Source: a virus | Direction: 5' to 3' (one strand) | Length of the DNA: 21,229 nucleotides | IMG/VR virus record: IMGVR_UViG_3300008110_000646 | Location: 1-21,229 of that record | Shown here: one piece after another, positions 1 through 8,398 of the stretch | Layout: every line of letters begins with the position of its first letter | How positions within the stretch are numbered: position 1 is the first letter of the stretch | Made by a program: the position numbers and the translations under genes | Notes under the pieces: generated by a model | What the model was told of the DNA's origin: nothing | The model's input: the letters and a program-made list of their open reading frames with translations, nothing else | Databases searched by the model: none

Positions 1-366
1 TCTGGTCAAGATGTTGTTGAAGTTGAATCAAATATAAATTATTTTGTATCTCCAACTGCTTCAACTGTTCTTAAATTACCAGCAAATCCACTAACTGGTG
101 ATACAATTAGAGTTGTTGATATTGGAGGAAATTTAACTTATAATGTATCACTTAAATTTAGAGCACCATCTGGTGTAGCTATTCAAGGTGATACTACCAA
201 CTCTGGCGGTACTCCAGATCCAGGTACTACATATAATGGGGGAGAACTTGTAGTTCAAACTCCTAATGCTGGTCTCGGACTTGTATACATTGGACCCGTT
301 AATTATGATGGTACATCTACTGGAGCTCCAGCATCACAACAAGGTTGGTGGTTAATGGAAATCTAA
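1..366 (+). CDS. C-terminal end of a virion fibre/structural protein (5' truncated)
   Basis: The reading frame is open from the first base to TAA at 364-366 and gives 121 residues without a start, so the gene begins upstream of the window. The visible part is rich in Val, Thr, Gly and Asn with alternating hydrophobic residues, as expected for a beta-structured fibre tip. It ends in GWWLMEI, an ending I recognise from structural proteins of T4-like cyanophages that carry a small C-terminal beta domain. Arginines use AGA, as in the following fibre genes. The next gene starts one base after the stop, so this is probably the same late transcription unit. Being a structural/fibre protein is an inference from composition, ending and neighbours. 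The specific role (baseplate, fibre or neck) cannot be told. Confidence 0.6.
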   Translation, partial: SGQDVVEVESNINYFVSPTASTVLKLPANPLTGDTIRVVDIGGNLTYNVSLKFRAPSGVAIQGDTTNSGGTPDPGTTYNGGELVVQTPNAGLGLVYIGPVNYDGTSTGAPASQQGWWLMEI

Positions 367-367
367 T

Positions 368-2056
368 ATGTCAAATTACGGAGCTATAAGAACAATGAAA
401 GGGTTGCCGATTGGATCGGTGCAACCCTGGGTTGGTCCTTTAACACAAATACCAAAGGGTTGGTTATTAGCAAATGGTGCGGAATTACAAGCAAGAGAAT
501 ATCCTTTGCTTGCTAGAATTCTAAAGGATACTTATGGTGGTGTAAATTTTTCTGGTGGATTTCCTAATTATGCAGGAACTTTTAGATTGCCTCCAACAAA
601 TCAAAAAGGTCTTGCTGATATTAATGTATCTTATTTTAGTGATAGTTCTTTGTTAAGAAACAATAAAATGGATACCACCAAAGCAGCTGCAATAGTTCAG
701 CAATATATTGGTGATATTGGAGATTTAGGAACACCATCTACAGTATTTGCAAATACTGATATGAACTTTACATATGCTCCAGATCCAGATGGAGTAATTT
801 TAACATTTCAGTATTCTGGCACTGCTCCAACGACAACAACAGCACAAAAATATGATTCTGGAGAATTAACATTATCTAGCGATGGAAATGGAATAAATGC
901 TACATTCCAAGTAGTACAAAATACTAATTCAACCTATTCTATTAAAATCATTAGTAGAGGCGAGGATTTTACCCAGGGGGAAGTAATTACAATATTAGGA
1001 TCTTCATTCACAAAAGGAACAACACCTGGAACTTCTCCAACAAATGATATTACAGTTACAGTACAATCAACTGGAGATGGTTTTTTTGATGGTAGAATTG
1101 AAGGGCATTCTGTAATTCCTGGATTTGGTATTAAATCTGTTTATATTGTTGGTAGAAAATTATCTAGAGAGCACTTCCCAGCTCATTTCCATCCAGCTCC
1201 AGATGGTGGATATACTACTATCAACAAAGGAGATTCTGGAGATAATCCTGGTTTAGGTGTTGGTGTATTTGATACTCCAGAGGTAAGTATTCTTAGTTAT
1301 TGGTATAGAAGAGTGCCATGCGAACCACTATCTTTAGCATGTGATCCAGATGAAAGAAGACAAAATAGATCCAATCCAAAAAGTACAGAAATAAGATGGG
1401 GAAATGAAACTGGACCTGAAGATGAAGGTTTAGATGGTGTAGTGAGTGCTGCTGGAATGGTACAACCTTTTCTTCCAGGAGCTGGTAGATATGCTCTTGC
1501 TTCTATCGAAGGATCTATTCCAATTAGAAATCACAGACCAGAAAGAACATCGATTGATAGACATGGAATTGGAAAATCTTGGTTTAACCAAGCAAAAAAA
1601 TTAAGAGTTACAGATAGTATAGTAAGTCCAGATACTCCATACTTAGCAACTTTAATTAGTGATAGTAAATTAATTGCTGGAACTTCTAGAATACCATTTT
1701 CTGACGAATCTAACGCAGTAGCTGCTCCAAATTATGATAATGGAGGAGGAAGCTCATCTAATGGTCTTAGTGATGGTATTGTTAGCCCACCTACACAAGT
1801 CTTATTTAATAATGCTGCAGTTGATTATAATGTAACACAAAATCAAGGTGGAAATGTGGTTAGAACAATTCAACCACACGACCATGGATCTGAATTTAAT
1901 ATTACATATAATGGAGATTCTATATCTGTAGCTCCCAGGATTTCTGCTAAAGTGCAACCAGTTGTAACTCCAGACAATGTAGAAAATGCATTTCAAATGA
2001 CATTTACTGTTACTTCTCCATCTCTTTCATGTATTCATCTAGTAAGAGCGTATTAA
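368..2056 (+). CDS. Phage tail-collar domain protein (tail fibre/adhesin), 562 aa
   Basis: The N-terminus (about residues 12-76) matches the phage tail collar domain: a GSVQPW start, then PKGWLLANG, a YPLLARIL helix, TYGG, and TFRLP. This fold caps fibre subunits such as T4 short tail fibre gp12. The rest (about 80-562) is a long beta-rich, Gly/Ser/Thr/Asn-rich adhesin-like region. It has two H-x-H motifs, H273-F-H275 and H504-D-H506. In T4 gp12 and gp37 such motifs coordinate metal on the trimer axis, so metal binding here is an inference. Arginine is encoded only by AGA/AGG, with no CGN codons. No strong ribosome binding site is visible; the ATG lies one base after the previous stop. It probably acts extracellularly on the virion in host recognition. 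Confidence 0.85.
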   Translation: MSNYGAIRTMKGLPIGSVQPWVGPLTQIPKGWLLANGAELQAREYPLLARILKDTYGGVNFSGGFPNYAGTFRLPPTNQKGLADINVSYFSDSSLLRNNKMDTTKAAAIVQQYIGDIGDLGTPSTVFANTDMNFTYAPDPDGVILTFQYSGTAPTTTTAQKYDSGELTLSSDGNGINATFQVVQNTNSTYSIKIISRGEDFTQGEVITILGSSFTKGTTPGTSPTNDITVTVQSTGDGFFDGRIEGHSVIPGFGIKSVYIVGRKLSREHFPAHFHPAPDGGYTTINKGDSGDNPGLGVGVFDTPEVSILSYWYRRVPCEPLSLACDPDERRQNRSNPKSTEIRWGNETGPEDEGLDGVVSAAGMVQPFLPGAGRYALASIEGSIPIRNHRPERTSIDRHGIGKSWFNQAKKLRVTDSIVSPDTPYLATLISDSKLIAGTSRIPFSDESNAVAAPNYDNGGGSSSNGLSDGIVSPPTQVLFNNAAVDYNVTQNQGGNVVRTIQPHDHGSEFNITYNGDSISVAPRISAKVQPVVTPDNVENAFQMTFTVTSPSLSCIHLVRAY

Positions 2057-2057
2057 A

Positions 2058-2918
2058 ATGACAGTTTATTACACAAAACAAAAAGCAAAATTTGGTGGGG
2101 TAACTGGAACTATCATTCCTTATCCTATTGTTGTAACTGATGCTGTTAAAAAAGACTTTCTTCCAGCAGGATTTTTAAAATGTGATGGGTCTATTTTGAA
2201 AGCTTCTGTTTATCCAGCATTAGCAAACACAATTGGAATTGGATCTAACTGTAGATTTGCTAAAGATCCAAATGATATTGCAAATGATGAAATACAATTA
2301 CCTGATTTAGGATCCAAATATATTAGGGCATCAAGTTCTTCTGGTCAATATTTAAACACAACACTAGAACAAGATCCAACAATTACTAAAGTTGGTACTG
2401 AAGTTGAAGTTATTTCTTTGGTTGGAGATACTACTGAAATCTCTTATTCTGGATATTTTGAAATACTTGGTCAAAACGGATTAAATTTTATTGGTAATCC
2501 TATTTTTGAAACAGATACTGGATTCACTTTATCTGATGCATTGAATGAAGAAAATTTCCAAGCACACGGTCATTATGCAGATGTTGGAGTATTTACTTAC
2601 TTAGGTAAATGGCAAGATAACGTATTTATTGAAGGATATGCTAGGGGTGGTAATGAAGCTCAGACAGAAGGATCTAATAATTTAGTTCAGATTGAATCTC
2701 CAGACCAAGCATCAACAACAGTTTCTCACAACCATAGGATTAATTTACCAGGAAGTACAGAATTAAAAGCAAACAATACTTTAAAATATTCTTTTTCAAA
2801 TACACAAATTCCAGCAGATGGTCTAAAAAGTGAAATAATTATTACTACAAGCAATGTTAAAAAATTAGATGATGTTATATCTCCATATATTTTAGTAGAA
2901 TACATTATAAAAATATAA
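2058..2918 (+). CDS. Phage tail-collar domain protein, 286 aa
   Basis: This is a second, shorter collar protein, starting one base after the stop of the first. Residues about 13-92 give the collar pattern: a GTIIPYP start, PAGFLKCDG (the P-x-GW-x-xC-x-G position), VYPALANTIG, then IQLPDLG. It has two H-x-H motifs, H170-G-H172 and H224-N-H226, spaced like those of the other collar proteins here, so a metal-coordinating trimer is plausible. The ending SPYILVEYIIKI is the usual type for collar fibres, where the last strand returns to the core; the 1801-residue fibre here also ends with SPYIWVKWLIKAF. It is likely a virion tip or fibre subunit and probably came from a duplication with the neighbouring collar genes. 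The exact position on the tail is unknown. Confidence 0.82.
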   Translation: MTVYYTKQKAKFGGVTGTIIPYPIVVTDAVKKDFLPAGFLKCDGSILKASVYPALANTIGIGSNCRFAKDPNDIANDEIQLPDLGSKYIRASSSSGQYLNTTLEQDPTITKVGTEVEVISLVGDTTEISYSGYFEILGQNGLNFIGNPIFETDTGFTLSDALNEENFQAHGHYADVGVFTYLGKWQDNVFIEGYARGGNEAQTEGSNNLVQIESPDQASTTVSHNHRINLPGSTELKANNTLKYSFSNTQIPADGLKSEIIITTSNVKKLDDVISPYILVEYIIKI

Positions 2919-2921
2919 GCA

Positions 2922-4121
2922 ATGGCAATAGTAGATTCCACAAATTGGTCAACTAGATCTTTAAATATTTTTAATACTTATTATGCTTTACCAACCCAAT
3001 ATTCTTCATTATGGGGAACATTTTTATTTGATAATTCTATTCAAGATCAAGGAATATATGAGTTTGACATTAGATTTTTAGAAACTGGAATACAAGTATT
3101 TGGTACAGCTGCAGACGACGAAGCTCAATTTTATATTGATGGTGAATATTTGGGAGATTTTGGTCCTTTAAATGATAACCAAAGAATATTTACCACAAAA
3201 TATTATGATGCTCTTACTGTACATCGTCTTACATTTATAAGAACAGATACAGGAATAAAGCCAACATCAATTGCTGCAAGATGGATTCGTAGTGAATATA
3301 ATCCAGTAGATATTAGAGATTTTGATGCTGCACCAAGAGTATTAACCAATACAACTAATACAATATTAAATTGGGATATTGCCAATGCTAGAAAAATTGA
3401 AATTAACCAAAATGTAGGTGATGTTACTGGAAAAACAACTATAACTTATACTTTACCAGCAATAACTGGAATTGATGCTCCAATATCTGTTACTGGCGAT
3501 GATTATGTATTAGTTACAACTGGAGTTTCGGAATCTTACACAAAAAGTATTACTGTAAATAATAATGCTGTTGTAAAATTACGTTTTCCTTCTCCAGATT
3601 TTAGTCAAGATCCTTTTACATTAGATAATAAAATAGAATACTATGTTGATTTTGGCACAATTAGAAAATATTTTACTGTAGTTACGAGAGCTCCAAATGA
3701 TAATGAAATTTTTGATTTTAGTGATGTAAAAAATTCTGTTCCTTATCCAGTACCTCCTGGAAATAGTGAAAATCCTCCGCAGTATCTAGTTTCTCCAGAA
3801 ACAGTAGAACCATCTGCAGATCAATGGCAAGTTGAACTACAATACCCAAACAACATAACTTTACAATCTGGTGTTGAAGTAAAAACTACATACAATGATA
3901 AAGCTCAAGTTAGAGTAAGACCATTTGGTGGTTCTTGGGGATCTTGGGTTAATACAGAATATTTGTATGATGAAATAATTGATCCTGGTCCAAAAACGAT
4001 TGAAAATATGAATTGGGCTACATTGGGAACTAGAAATAATGGAAATATATCTAATTCACAACCAAGATCTATTAATACTAGATCTTCTGGTATTTTAACA
4101 GCAAAAAATATAGCACAATAA
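2922..4121 (+). CDS. Fibre-associated protein with N-terminal jelly-roll and Ig-like domains, 399 aa
   Basis: Residues about 1-135 look like a carbohydrate-binding or PA14-like beta-sandwich: a GIYEFDIRF strand, then AQFYIDGEYLGDFG, then RLTFIR. Residues about 140-180 follow the Ig-like pattern T-I-L-x-W-x-x-x-N-A-x-x-x-x-I with a closing TYTLPA. A unit beginning ITGIDAP (about 180-257) and a C-terminal domain beginning NEIFDF (about 258-375) recur in the two glycine-rich proteins downstream. This gene therefore shares its C-terminal half with them but has a different N-terminal head. It starts three bases after the upstream stop. A receptor-binding or fibre role on the virion is inferred from domains and context. 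I do not recognise a named family for the whole protein. Confidence 0.75.
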   Translation: MAIVDSTNWSTRSLNIFNTYYALPTQYSSLWGTFLFDNSIQDQGIYEFDIRFLETGIQVFGTAADDEAQFYIDGEYLGDFGPLNDNQRIFTTKYYDALTVHRLTFIRTDTGIKPTSIAARWIRSEYNPVDIRDFDAAPRVLTNTTNTILNWDIANARKIEINQNVGDVTGKTTITYTLPAITGIDAPISVTGDDYVLVTTGVSESYTKSITVNNNAVVKLRFPSPDFSQDPFTLDNKIEYYVDFGTIRKYFTVVTRAPNDNEIFDFSDVKNSVPYPVPPGNSENPPQYLVSPETVEPSADQWQVELQYPNNITLQSGVEVKTTYNDKAQVRVRPFGGSWGSWVNTEYLYDEIIDPGPKTIENMNWATLGTRNNGNISNSQPRSINTRSSGILTAKNIAQ

Positions 4122-4123
4122 AA

Positions 4124-6055
4124 ATGCCAAATAAGATTAAGTTCGGAACTTCTGGTGGATTAGGATTTGACGGCACTGATGATGCTGAAAATTTTGATGC
4201 TCCCGCAAATGTGATAAGAGTATCTTATATTTGTTTAGGAGCAGGTGGTGGTGGCGGTGCATCTGGTGGTGGAGATCCATCTGGTGGCGGAGGCGGTGGA
4301 GGCGGATTATCTAAAGGTACTTTAGAAGTAGATCCACTTGGTAACATAAGAGTTAGAGCTGGAGGTGGTGGAGGAGGGAGCCCATCTACTGGTAGCGGTT
4401 CCGAAGATGGGAAAGATGGACAAGATAGTTTTGTTAGAACCAGCTACGGCCAAAGAACTGGAGGTGGGGGAAAAGGGGGTAGAACATTTTATGGTGGTAA
4501 TGGAGGAAATGGCAATGAGAGAGATGGAGTAAATGGAGAAAATCCAGTAGCAGTTAATCCTTTATTTCCAATAGGATGTAGAGGTGGTGGTGCTGCTAGA
4601 TTAAATTCCGTTGCTGGTAGAGGATCATTTGCTGGTGCTGGGGGAAATGGAACAACTTTTAATTTTAGTGCTAATGGATTTACAACACCAGAAGTAGAAG
4701 CTTCTTCTACCAATGGAGCTAGTTATGGTGGAGGTGGTGGAGGTAGTGTAGACGCAGTTGAAATTGATTATGGTGGAGGAGATCAAGCACCTGTTTATAA
4801 TATTGTTAATATTAGTAGACCTGGGGGTGGGGCAGGTGGTATTGCATTTGTTGGATGGGTAGTATTAACTGCTCCTAAATCTATATTGAGATCTGGAGAA
4901 CCTGTAACAGTTACATATTCAGATTCTTTTGGAAATACAGGAACGGTGGAAACATCTTTTACGAATGAAACTGAAGCAAATGTACAACAAGAATACAAAT
5001 ATACCGATAATTTAGGAGCACAATCAAGTATTACATTTACTATTCTACCGAAAGTAAAAATTAAATCTTTAATAGCATCTCCAAATCCACAAACTAGTGG
5101 TGAAGATGGAATACCAAATTACAATACAATTTTAATTTGGGAAGGTATTAGTGTTTTATCCGCTGTTGCTACTAGAAACGATTCTGTAGTATCAGCTACA
5201 TGGGAACAAAAAGAACAACCAACAGATTCAACACAACCTCCCGTATTTTGGGGATCTGGCAGTAAATCTGTAACAAATTTATATCAATCAATTTCTACTG
5301 GATCTTCTCAACCTGGATCAGATACCACATACACTTTAACTGCGACAGATGGGTTTAATACAGCTACAGCCACTGTTACTGTAAAAGCGTATAATGATAA
5401 TTGCCCAGATACGATTTCAATACCAGATCAATTAGGAAAAGAACCTGGAGAAGAAATAAAAATAACCACATCCCCAGTAACAGGAATTGATATGGTTACT
5501 TCTGTTGTGTGTGGTCCAGGAGTACAAGTTATCGGAAGTGGTGGAAGTGGTTATACAACATCAACATCTATAATTTCTGGTTCCACTTTAAGTATACGTG
5601 TTTATGCAGAGCCTTTTAATACTGATGAAAATGGTTTAGTTAATGAAAAAACTGTTTCGTTAACTGTTGGATGTCAAACTATATCATTTAAAGTTCAGAC
5701 TAGAGCTCCAAATGTTAATGAAATATTTGATTTTGGGGATAACCAATTTGCATTTCCATATCCTAAAGTGGATACTAGAGTTATTGGAGAAGTTCTTCCA
5801 GATGGAGGAACATATAAATCACCAACAGAATATTTAAATTCACCAACTATTGTTGAACCAACATCCACAGCATGGGAAGTTGAATTGGAATCTCCATATG
5901 GAGTTCAAATAAAAGCAAAAGATATAAAATATTCACCACCTACTACTACATCATATAATGATATAAGTTCACAAAATAATACTAATTTAGAAGTTAATGT
6001 CCAACGTCAAGGTAATCAACCTAATAATAATTGGACTAAACCAAATATAATCTAA
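4124..6055 (+). CDS. Glycine-rich adhesin-like tail protein with Ig-like modules, 643 aa
   Basis: Four blocks are visible. Residues about 31-245 are a glycine-rich domain with long GG/GGG runs between short hydrophobic strands (SYICLGAGGG, then IRVRAGGG, then a closing YGGGGGGSV). This resembles glycine-rich domains of phage adhesins, where polyglycine-II helices pack together. About 310-420 is an Ig-like domain with an SPNPQ start and a TYTLTA strand. About 425-530 is a unit starting with PDQLGKEPGE and containing GID. About 535-643 is the EIFDFGDNQF domain. The last three blocks match the gene at 6327-7946 in order and in many residues. The ATG lies two bases after the previous stop. A host-recognition function is inferred; the module homology is directly visible. 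Confidence 0.78.
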   Translation: MPNKIKFGTSGGLGFDGTDDAENFDAPANVIRVSYICLGAGGGGGASGGGDPSGGGGGGGGLSKGTLEVDPLGNIRVRAGGGGGGSPSTGSGSEDGKDGQDSFVRTSYGQRTGGGGKGGRTFYGGNGGNGNERDGVNGENPVAVNPLFPIGCRGGGAARLNSVAGRGSFAGAGGNGTTFNFSANGFTTPEVEASSTNGASYGGGGGGSVDAVEIDYGGGDQAPVYNIVNISRPGGGAGGIAFVGWVVLTAPKSILRSGEPVTVTYSDSFGNTGTVETSFTNETEANVQQEYKYTDNLGAQSSITFTILPKVKIKSLIASPNPQTSGEDGIPNYNTILIWEGISVLSAVATRNDSVVSATWEQKEQPTDSTQPPVFWGSGSKSVTNLYQSISTGSSQPGSDTTYTLTATDGFNTATATVTVKAYNDNCPDTISIPDQLGKEPGEEIKITTSPVTGIDMVTSVVCGPGVQVIGSGGSGYTTSTSIISGSTLSIRVYAEPFNTDENGLVNEKTVSLTVGCQTISFKVQTRAPNVNEIFDFGDNQFAFPYPKVDTRVIGEVLPDGGTYKSPTEYLNSPTIVEPTSTAWEVELESPYGVQIKAKDIKYSPPTTTSYNDISSQNNTNLEVNVQRQGNQPNNNWTKPNII

Positions 6056-6081
6056 ATAATATGAATTGAGGTAATTTAACC

Positions 6082-6324
6082 ATGATGACTCCAGATGGAA
6101 CGCCAGATGAGTTGCAAAAATTATATCTAGCATATACTCCGTTTAATGTAATGCTTAGAGAATATTTTGGTAGAAGGGGTAATGGAGAACTTATAGAATA
6201 TTTTGATCGTTTGTTGCATACTTACGTTCGTAAATATAATATCACTCCAGAAAAAATTATAGATCAAATTGAAGAGCAATATAAAGAATACCTTGCTAAT
6301 AAATCAATAGATGAAATTTTATAA
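6082..6324 (+). CDS. Small unknown protein between two glycine-rich fibre genes, 80 aa
   Basis: This is a helical, charged protein with many Glu, Lys and Tyr residues (ending IEEQYKEYLANKSIDEIL) and no obvious membrane segment. I do not recognise it. It has one of the few clear ribosome binding sites of the fibre block: GAGG at 6068-6071, about 10 bases before the first of two adjacent ATGs (6082 and 6085; either could be used). It ends two bases before the next glycine-rich gene. Its place directly after a fibre gene is typical of fibre-assembly chaperones, but no sequence signature supports that, so it stays a positional guess. Confidence 0.65.
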   Translation: MMTPDGTPDELQKLYLAYTPFNVMLREYFGRRGNGELIEYFDRLLHTYVRKYNITPEKIIDQIEEQYKEYLANKSIDEIL

Positions 6325-6326
6325 TT

Positions 6327-7946
6327 ATGTCAACAATAAATCGTTCTTTCCGATTTGACGATAACGGAACTGCAATTATTCCAGCAAATTCAATTGATAT
6401 TAGATTAACTATTCGGGGAGCACGAGGTGGCTCTGGTGGTGGTGATAGTGGTGGACCTGGGGGTGGATATGGAAATGGCAGATATGGTGCATTTTCTTTA
6501 CCAGATTATATTGGTAGAACTTTAGGAATGTATCCTGGAGATGCTGGTCAAGGTGGTCCAGGATGTTTTGGTAGAGGAACTAGTAGATCTGGAGGAGATA
6601 TTTCTGGGGGTGGTGGAGGATCTGCTTCTGGATGTTCTGGATCTGGTGGAGGTGGGGGTAGTGGTAGTGGTATTACTTGTAGTACAATAGGTAATGGATG
6701 GTTAATTGTTGCTGGCGGCGGCGGTGGCGGTGGCGGTGGATCATGGAATCGTGGTGGTAGTGGTGGCGGTGGATCTGGTGGTTGGGGAGCAACCACTGGT
6801 GGAATAGGTGCAAGTGGTGGTAGCAATGGTAATGGAGCTAGCTGCAGTGATGGTGCTGGTGGTGGTGGTGGTGGCGGTGGTGCTGGCGGCGGTGGAGGAG
6901 GTAGTGGAGGTTGTGATAATCAAAGGGGAGGAACTGGTGGTGGTGGAGGGGGAAGTCAATACAGAAGTGATATAACAACTCTTTTAGCAAGTGGAGATCA
7001 TTCTGGAGATGGCTACATAACTTTAACATACACAGAAGTAACTCCAGAAATTACAGAATTTAGTGCATCACCAAATCCACAAGAAAGTTCTGATGGAATA
7101 CCAAAATATGATACTACATTAACATGGTCAACCAGAGATGCAACAAGTGTTACGATTAATGGATCTGCGGTTAATGCTAGTGGATCTTTAAATATAACAA
7201 ATTTACTTCAATCAACTACAGGAACTAATTCTCCAGCATCTTCAAGTTATACTTTGCTAGCGTGTAATGGACCGTCTTGTGTTTCTAGTGAAATAATAGT
7301 AGATGCTTATAATGACAACACCCCAGATATTTTCACAATTCCAGATCAATTAAATAAAAATCCACTTGAAGAAATTTTTATATCCACACCAGAAATTACT
7401 GGTATAGATATGCCAACATTTGTTATTTGTGGTCCTGAAGTATCAGTAGAAACTGATAATGGATTTTCTACTCAAAGAATTATAACAAATGGGCAATCAA
7501 TTACAATAAAAGTTTTTTCTAACGACTTTAATAAAGACGAAAATGGATTAATAAGTGAGAAAACATGTTATATTACTATTGGCACAAGAACATATAATTT
7601 TAAAGTCCAAACAAGAGCACCAGTAATTCAAGAAATATTTGATTTTGGAGATAATCAGTTTACAATTCCTTATCCAAAAATTGATACTACTGATGAAATA
7701 CCACAACCATACATAGGATCTCCAACTATCATAGAAGAATCTATTAATGATTGGGAAGTTGAATTGGAAAATCCATATGGGGTTCAAATTAAAACAAAAG
7801 ATTTAAGATATTCTCCACCAAATACCACAGAATATACAGATATTAGTTCACAAAATACTTCAAAAGTTGAAGTAAATGTTAAAAGACAGGGGGATATAGA
7901 GTTTGATGAAAATAATTGGCAAACACCAAATATAAGTAATTTATAA
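6327..7946 (+). CDS. Glycine-rich adhesin-like tail protein with Ig-like modules, 539 aa
   Basis: This is a paralogue of the protein encoded at 4124-6055 with the same module order. Residues about 31-209 are extremely glycine-rich, with runs of up to nine Gly, and contain five cysteines (80, 103, 118, 172, 195). About 240-330 is an Ig-like domain with the SASPNPQ start and the strands TLTWS and YTLLA. About 332-430 is the IPDQLNKNPLEE/ITGIDMP unit. About 433-539 is the EIFDFGDNQF domain ending QTPNISNL. The glycine region is coded by GGT/GGC/GGA trinucleotide tracts that could change length in frame. A virion surface adhesin is the likely role, by analogy with glycine-rich phage tip adhesins. 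It starts two bases after the preceding small gene. Confidence 0.78.
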   Translation: MSTINRSFRFDDNGTAIIPANSIDIRLTIRGARGGSGGGDSGGPGGGYGNGRYGAFSLPDYIGRTLGMYPGDAGQGGPGCFGRGTSRSGGDISGGGGGSASGCSGSGGGGGSGSGITCSTIGNGWLIVAGGGGGGGGGSWNRGGSGGGGSGGWGATTGGIGASGGSNGNGASCSDGAGGGGGGGGAGGGGGGSGGCDNQRGGTGGGGGGSQYRSDITTLLASGDHSGDGYITLTYTEVTPEITEFSASPNPQESSDGIPKYDTTLTWSTRDATSVTINGSAVNASGSLNITNLLQSTTGTNSPASSSYTLLACNGPSCVSSEIIVDAYNDNTPDIFTIPDQLNKNPLEEIFISTPEITGIDMPTFVICGPEVSVETDNGFSTQRIITNGQSITIKVFSNDFNKDENGLISEKTCYITIGTRTYNFKVQTRAPVIQEIFDFGDNQFTIPYPKIDTTDEIPQPYIGSPTIIEESINDWEVELENPYGVQIKTKDLRYSPPNTTEYTDISSQNTSKVEVNVKRQGDIEFDENNWQTPNISNL

Positions 7947-7961
7947 TAAATAAAGATAAAA

Positions 7962-8186
7962 ATGGAAAGGCAATTAGAAAGTATTAATATTAAATACTGG
8001 CAAAAATATTGGGATGATGGCGGGGAAATTAAAAATATTCCATCCGTCATTATTACATATAGAAATATTATAGATGGAATTCCTCAAAAAATAGATACAA
8101 TAGTAATTAGTAAAGATACTGATTACTCAATCTACGAAGAAAAAATTCAAAAAATTTGTAACATTGCATTCGAAATTTATGAATAA
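7962..8186 (+). CDS. Small unknown protein after a glycine-rich fibre gene, 74 aa
   Basis: The ATG at 7962 gives a compact mixed alpha/beta protein with a Trp/Tyr-rich start (KYWQKYWDDGG), a central strand pair (VIITYRN, then DTIVISKD) and a C-terminal helix (EEKIQKICNIAFEIYE). I do not recognise a family. It lies 15 bases after the fibre gene and overlaps the next small gene by 8 bases (ATGAATAA), which suggests translational coupling. An A-rich leader precedes it and no clear Shine-Dalgarno is seen. A helper role for the upstream adhesin is possible from position alone. Confidence 0.6.
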   Translation: MERQLESINIKYWQKYWDDGGEIKNIPSVIITYRNIIDGIPQKIDTIVISKDTDYSIYEEKIQKICNIAFEIYE

Positions 8187-8352
8187 TTTTGCTGATAAAA
8201 GAGCTACTAATTTAAATCCAGATGATATGTTTTATTCTAGATTAATTACTGTTGATGATATTCCAGCTGGTGAATTACAAGAAATTAAATCTGATAAACC
8301 AATACAAGTAAGAATTAATAATGGAGAATGGATCACTATTGATCCATCGTAA
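8179..8352 (+). CDS. Small unknown protein, 57 aa
   Basis: I chose the ATG at 8179, which overlaps the upstream stop as ATGAATAA, over a TTG at 8164 in the same frame that would add five residues. The product is acidic and short. Its C-terminus, IQVRINNGEWITIDPS, resembles the N-G-x-W strand pattern of the Ig-like repeats in the neighbouring fibres, so it may be a free-standing fibre-associated beta peptide or chaperone. I do not recognise it otherwise. The TAA at 8350-8352 ends just before the late promoter word that precedes the giant fibre gene, so this gene probably closes the preceding transcription group. Confidence 0.55.
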   Translation: MNNFADKRATNLNPDDMFYSRLITVDDIPAGELQEIKSDKPIQVRINNGEWITIDPS

Positions 8353-8353
8353 C

Positions 8354-8361
8354 TATAAATA
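8354..8361 (+). promoter_or_regulatory. T4-type late promoter (TATAAATA)
   Basis: TATAAATA is an exact match to the T4 late promoter -10 element read by the phage sigma factor gp55 with gp33/gp45. It lies in the 46-base gap between the stop at 8352 and the ATG at 8399, about 37 bases upstream of the giant fibre start, and no -35 element is needed for this class. In such AT-rich DNA a chance match is possible, but position and orientation both fit. Confidence 0.6.
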
Positions 8362-8398
8362 CTATTTGAGAAAGAACATCTGATTTTGTAGATATTCA

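Noticed and set aside
4795-4805. TATAAT words inside fibre genes
   Set aside because: They lie within coding DNA of an AT-rich block and have no convincing -35 partner, so chance matches are expected.
6548-6959. Minus-strand proline-rich and serine/threonine-rich frames opposite the polyglycine region
   Set aside because: GGN repeats read backwards give CCN and ACC repeats, so they are shadows of the glycine tract.
4124-7946. Collagen-like protein with Gly-X-Y repeats
   Set aside because: The glycines come in GG/GGG runs without a steady Gly-X-Y triplet and with few prolines, so polyglycine-type packing fits better than a collagen triple helix.
4124-7946. A recent exact DNA duplication or insertion element between the two glycine-rich genes
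   Set aside because: Similarity is clear at protein level but the DNA is diverged, and no terminal repeats or transposase are present.
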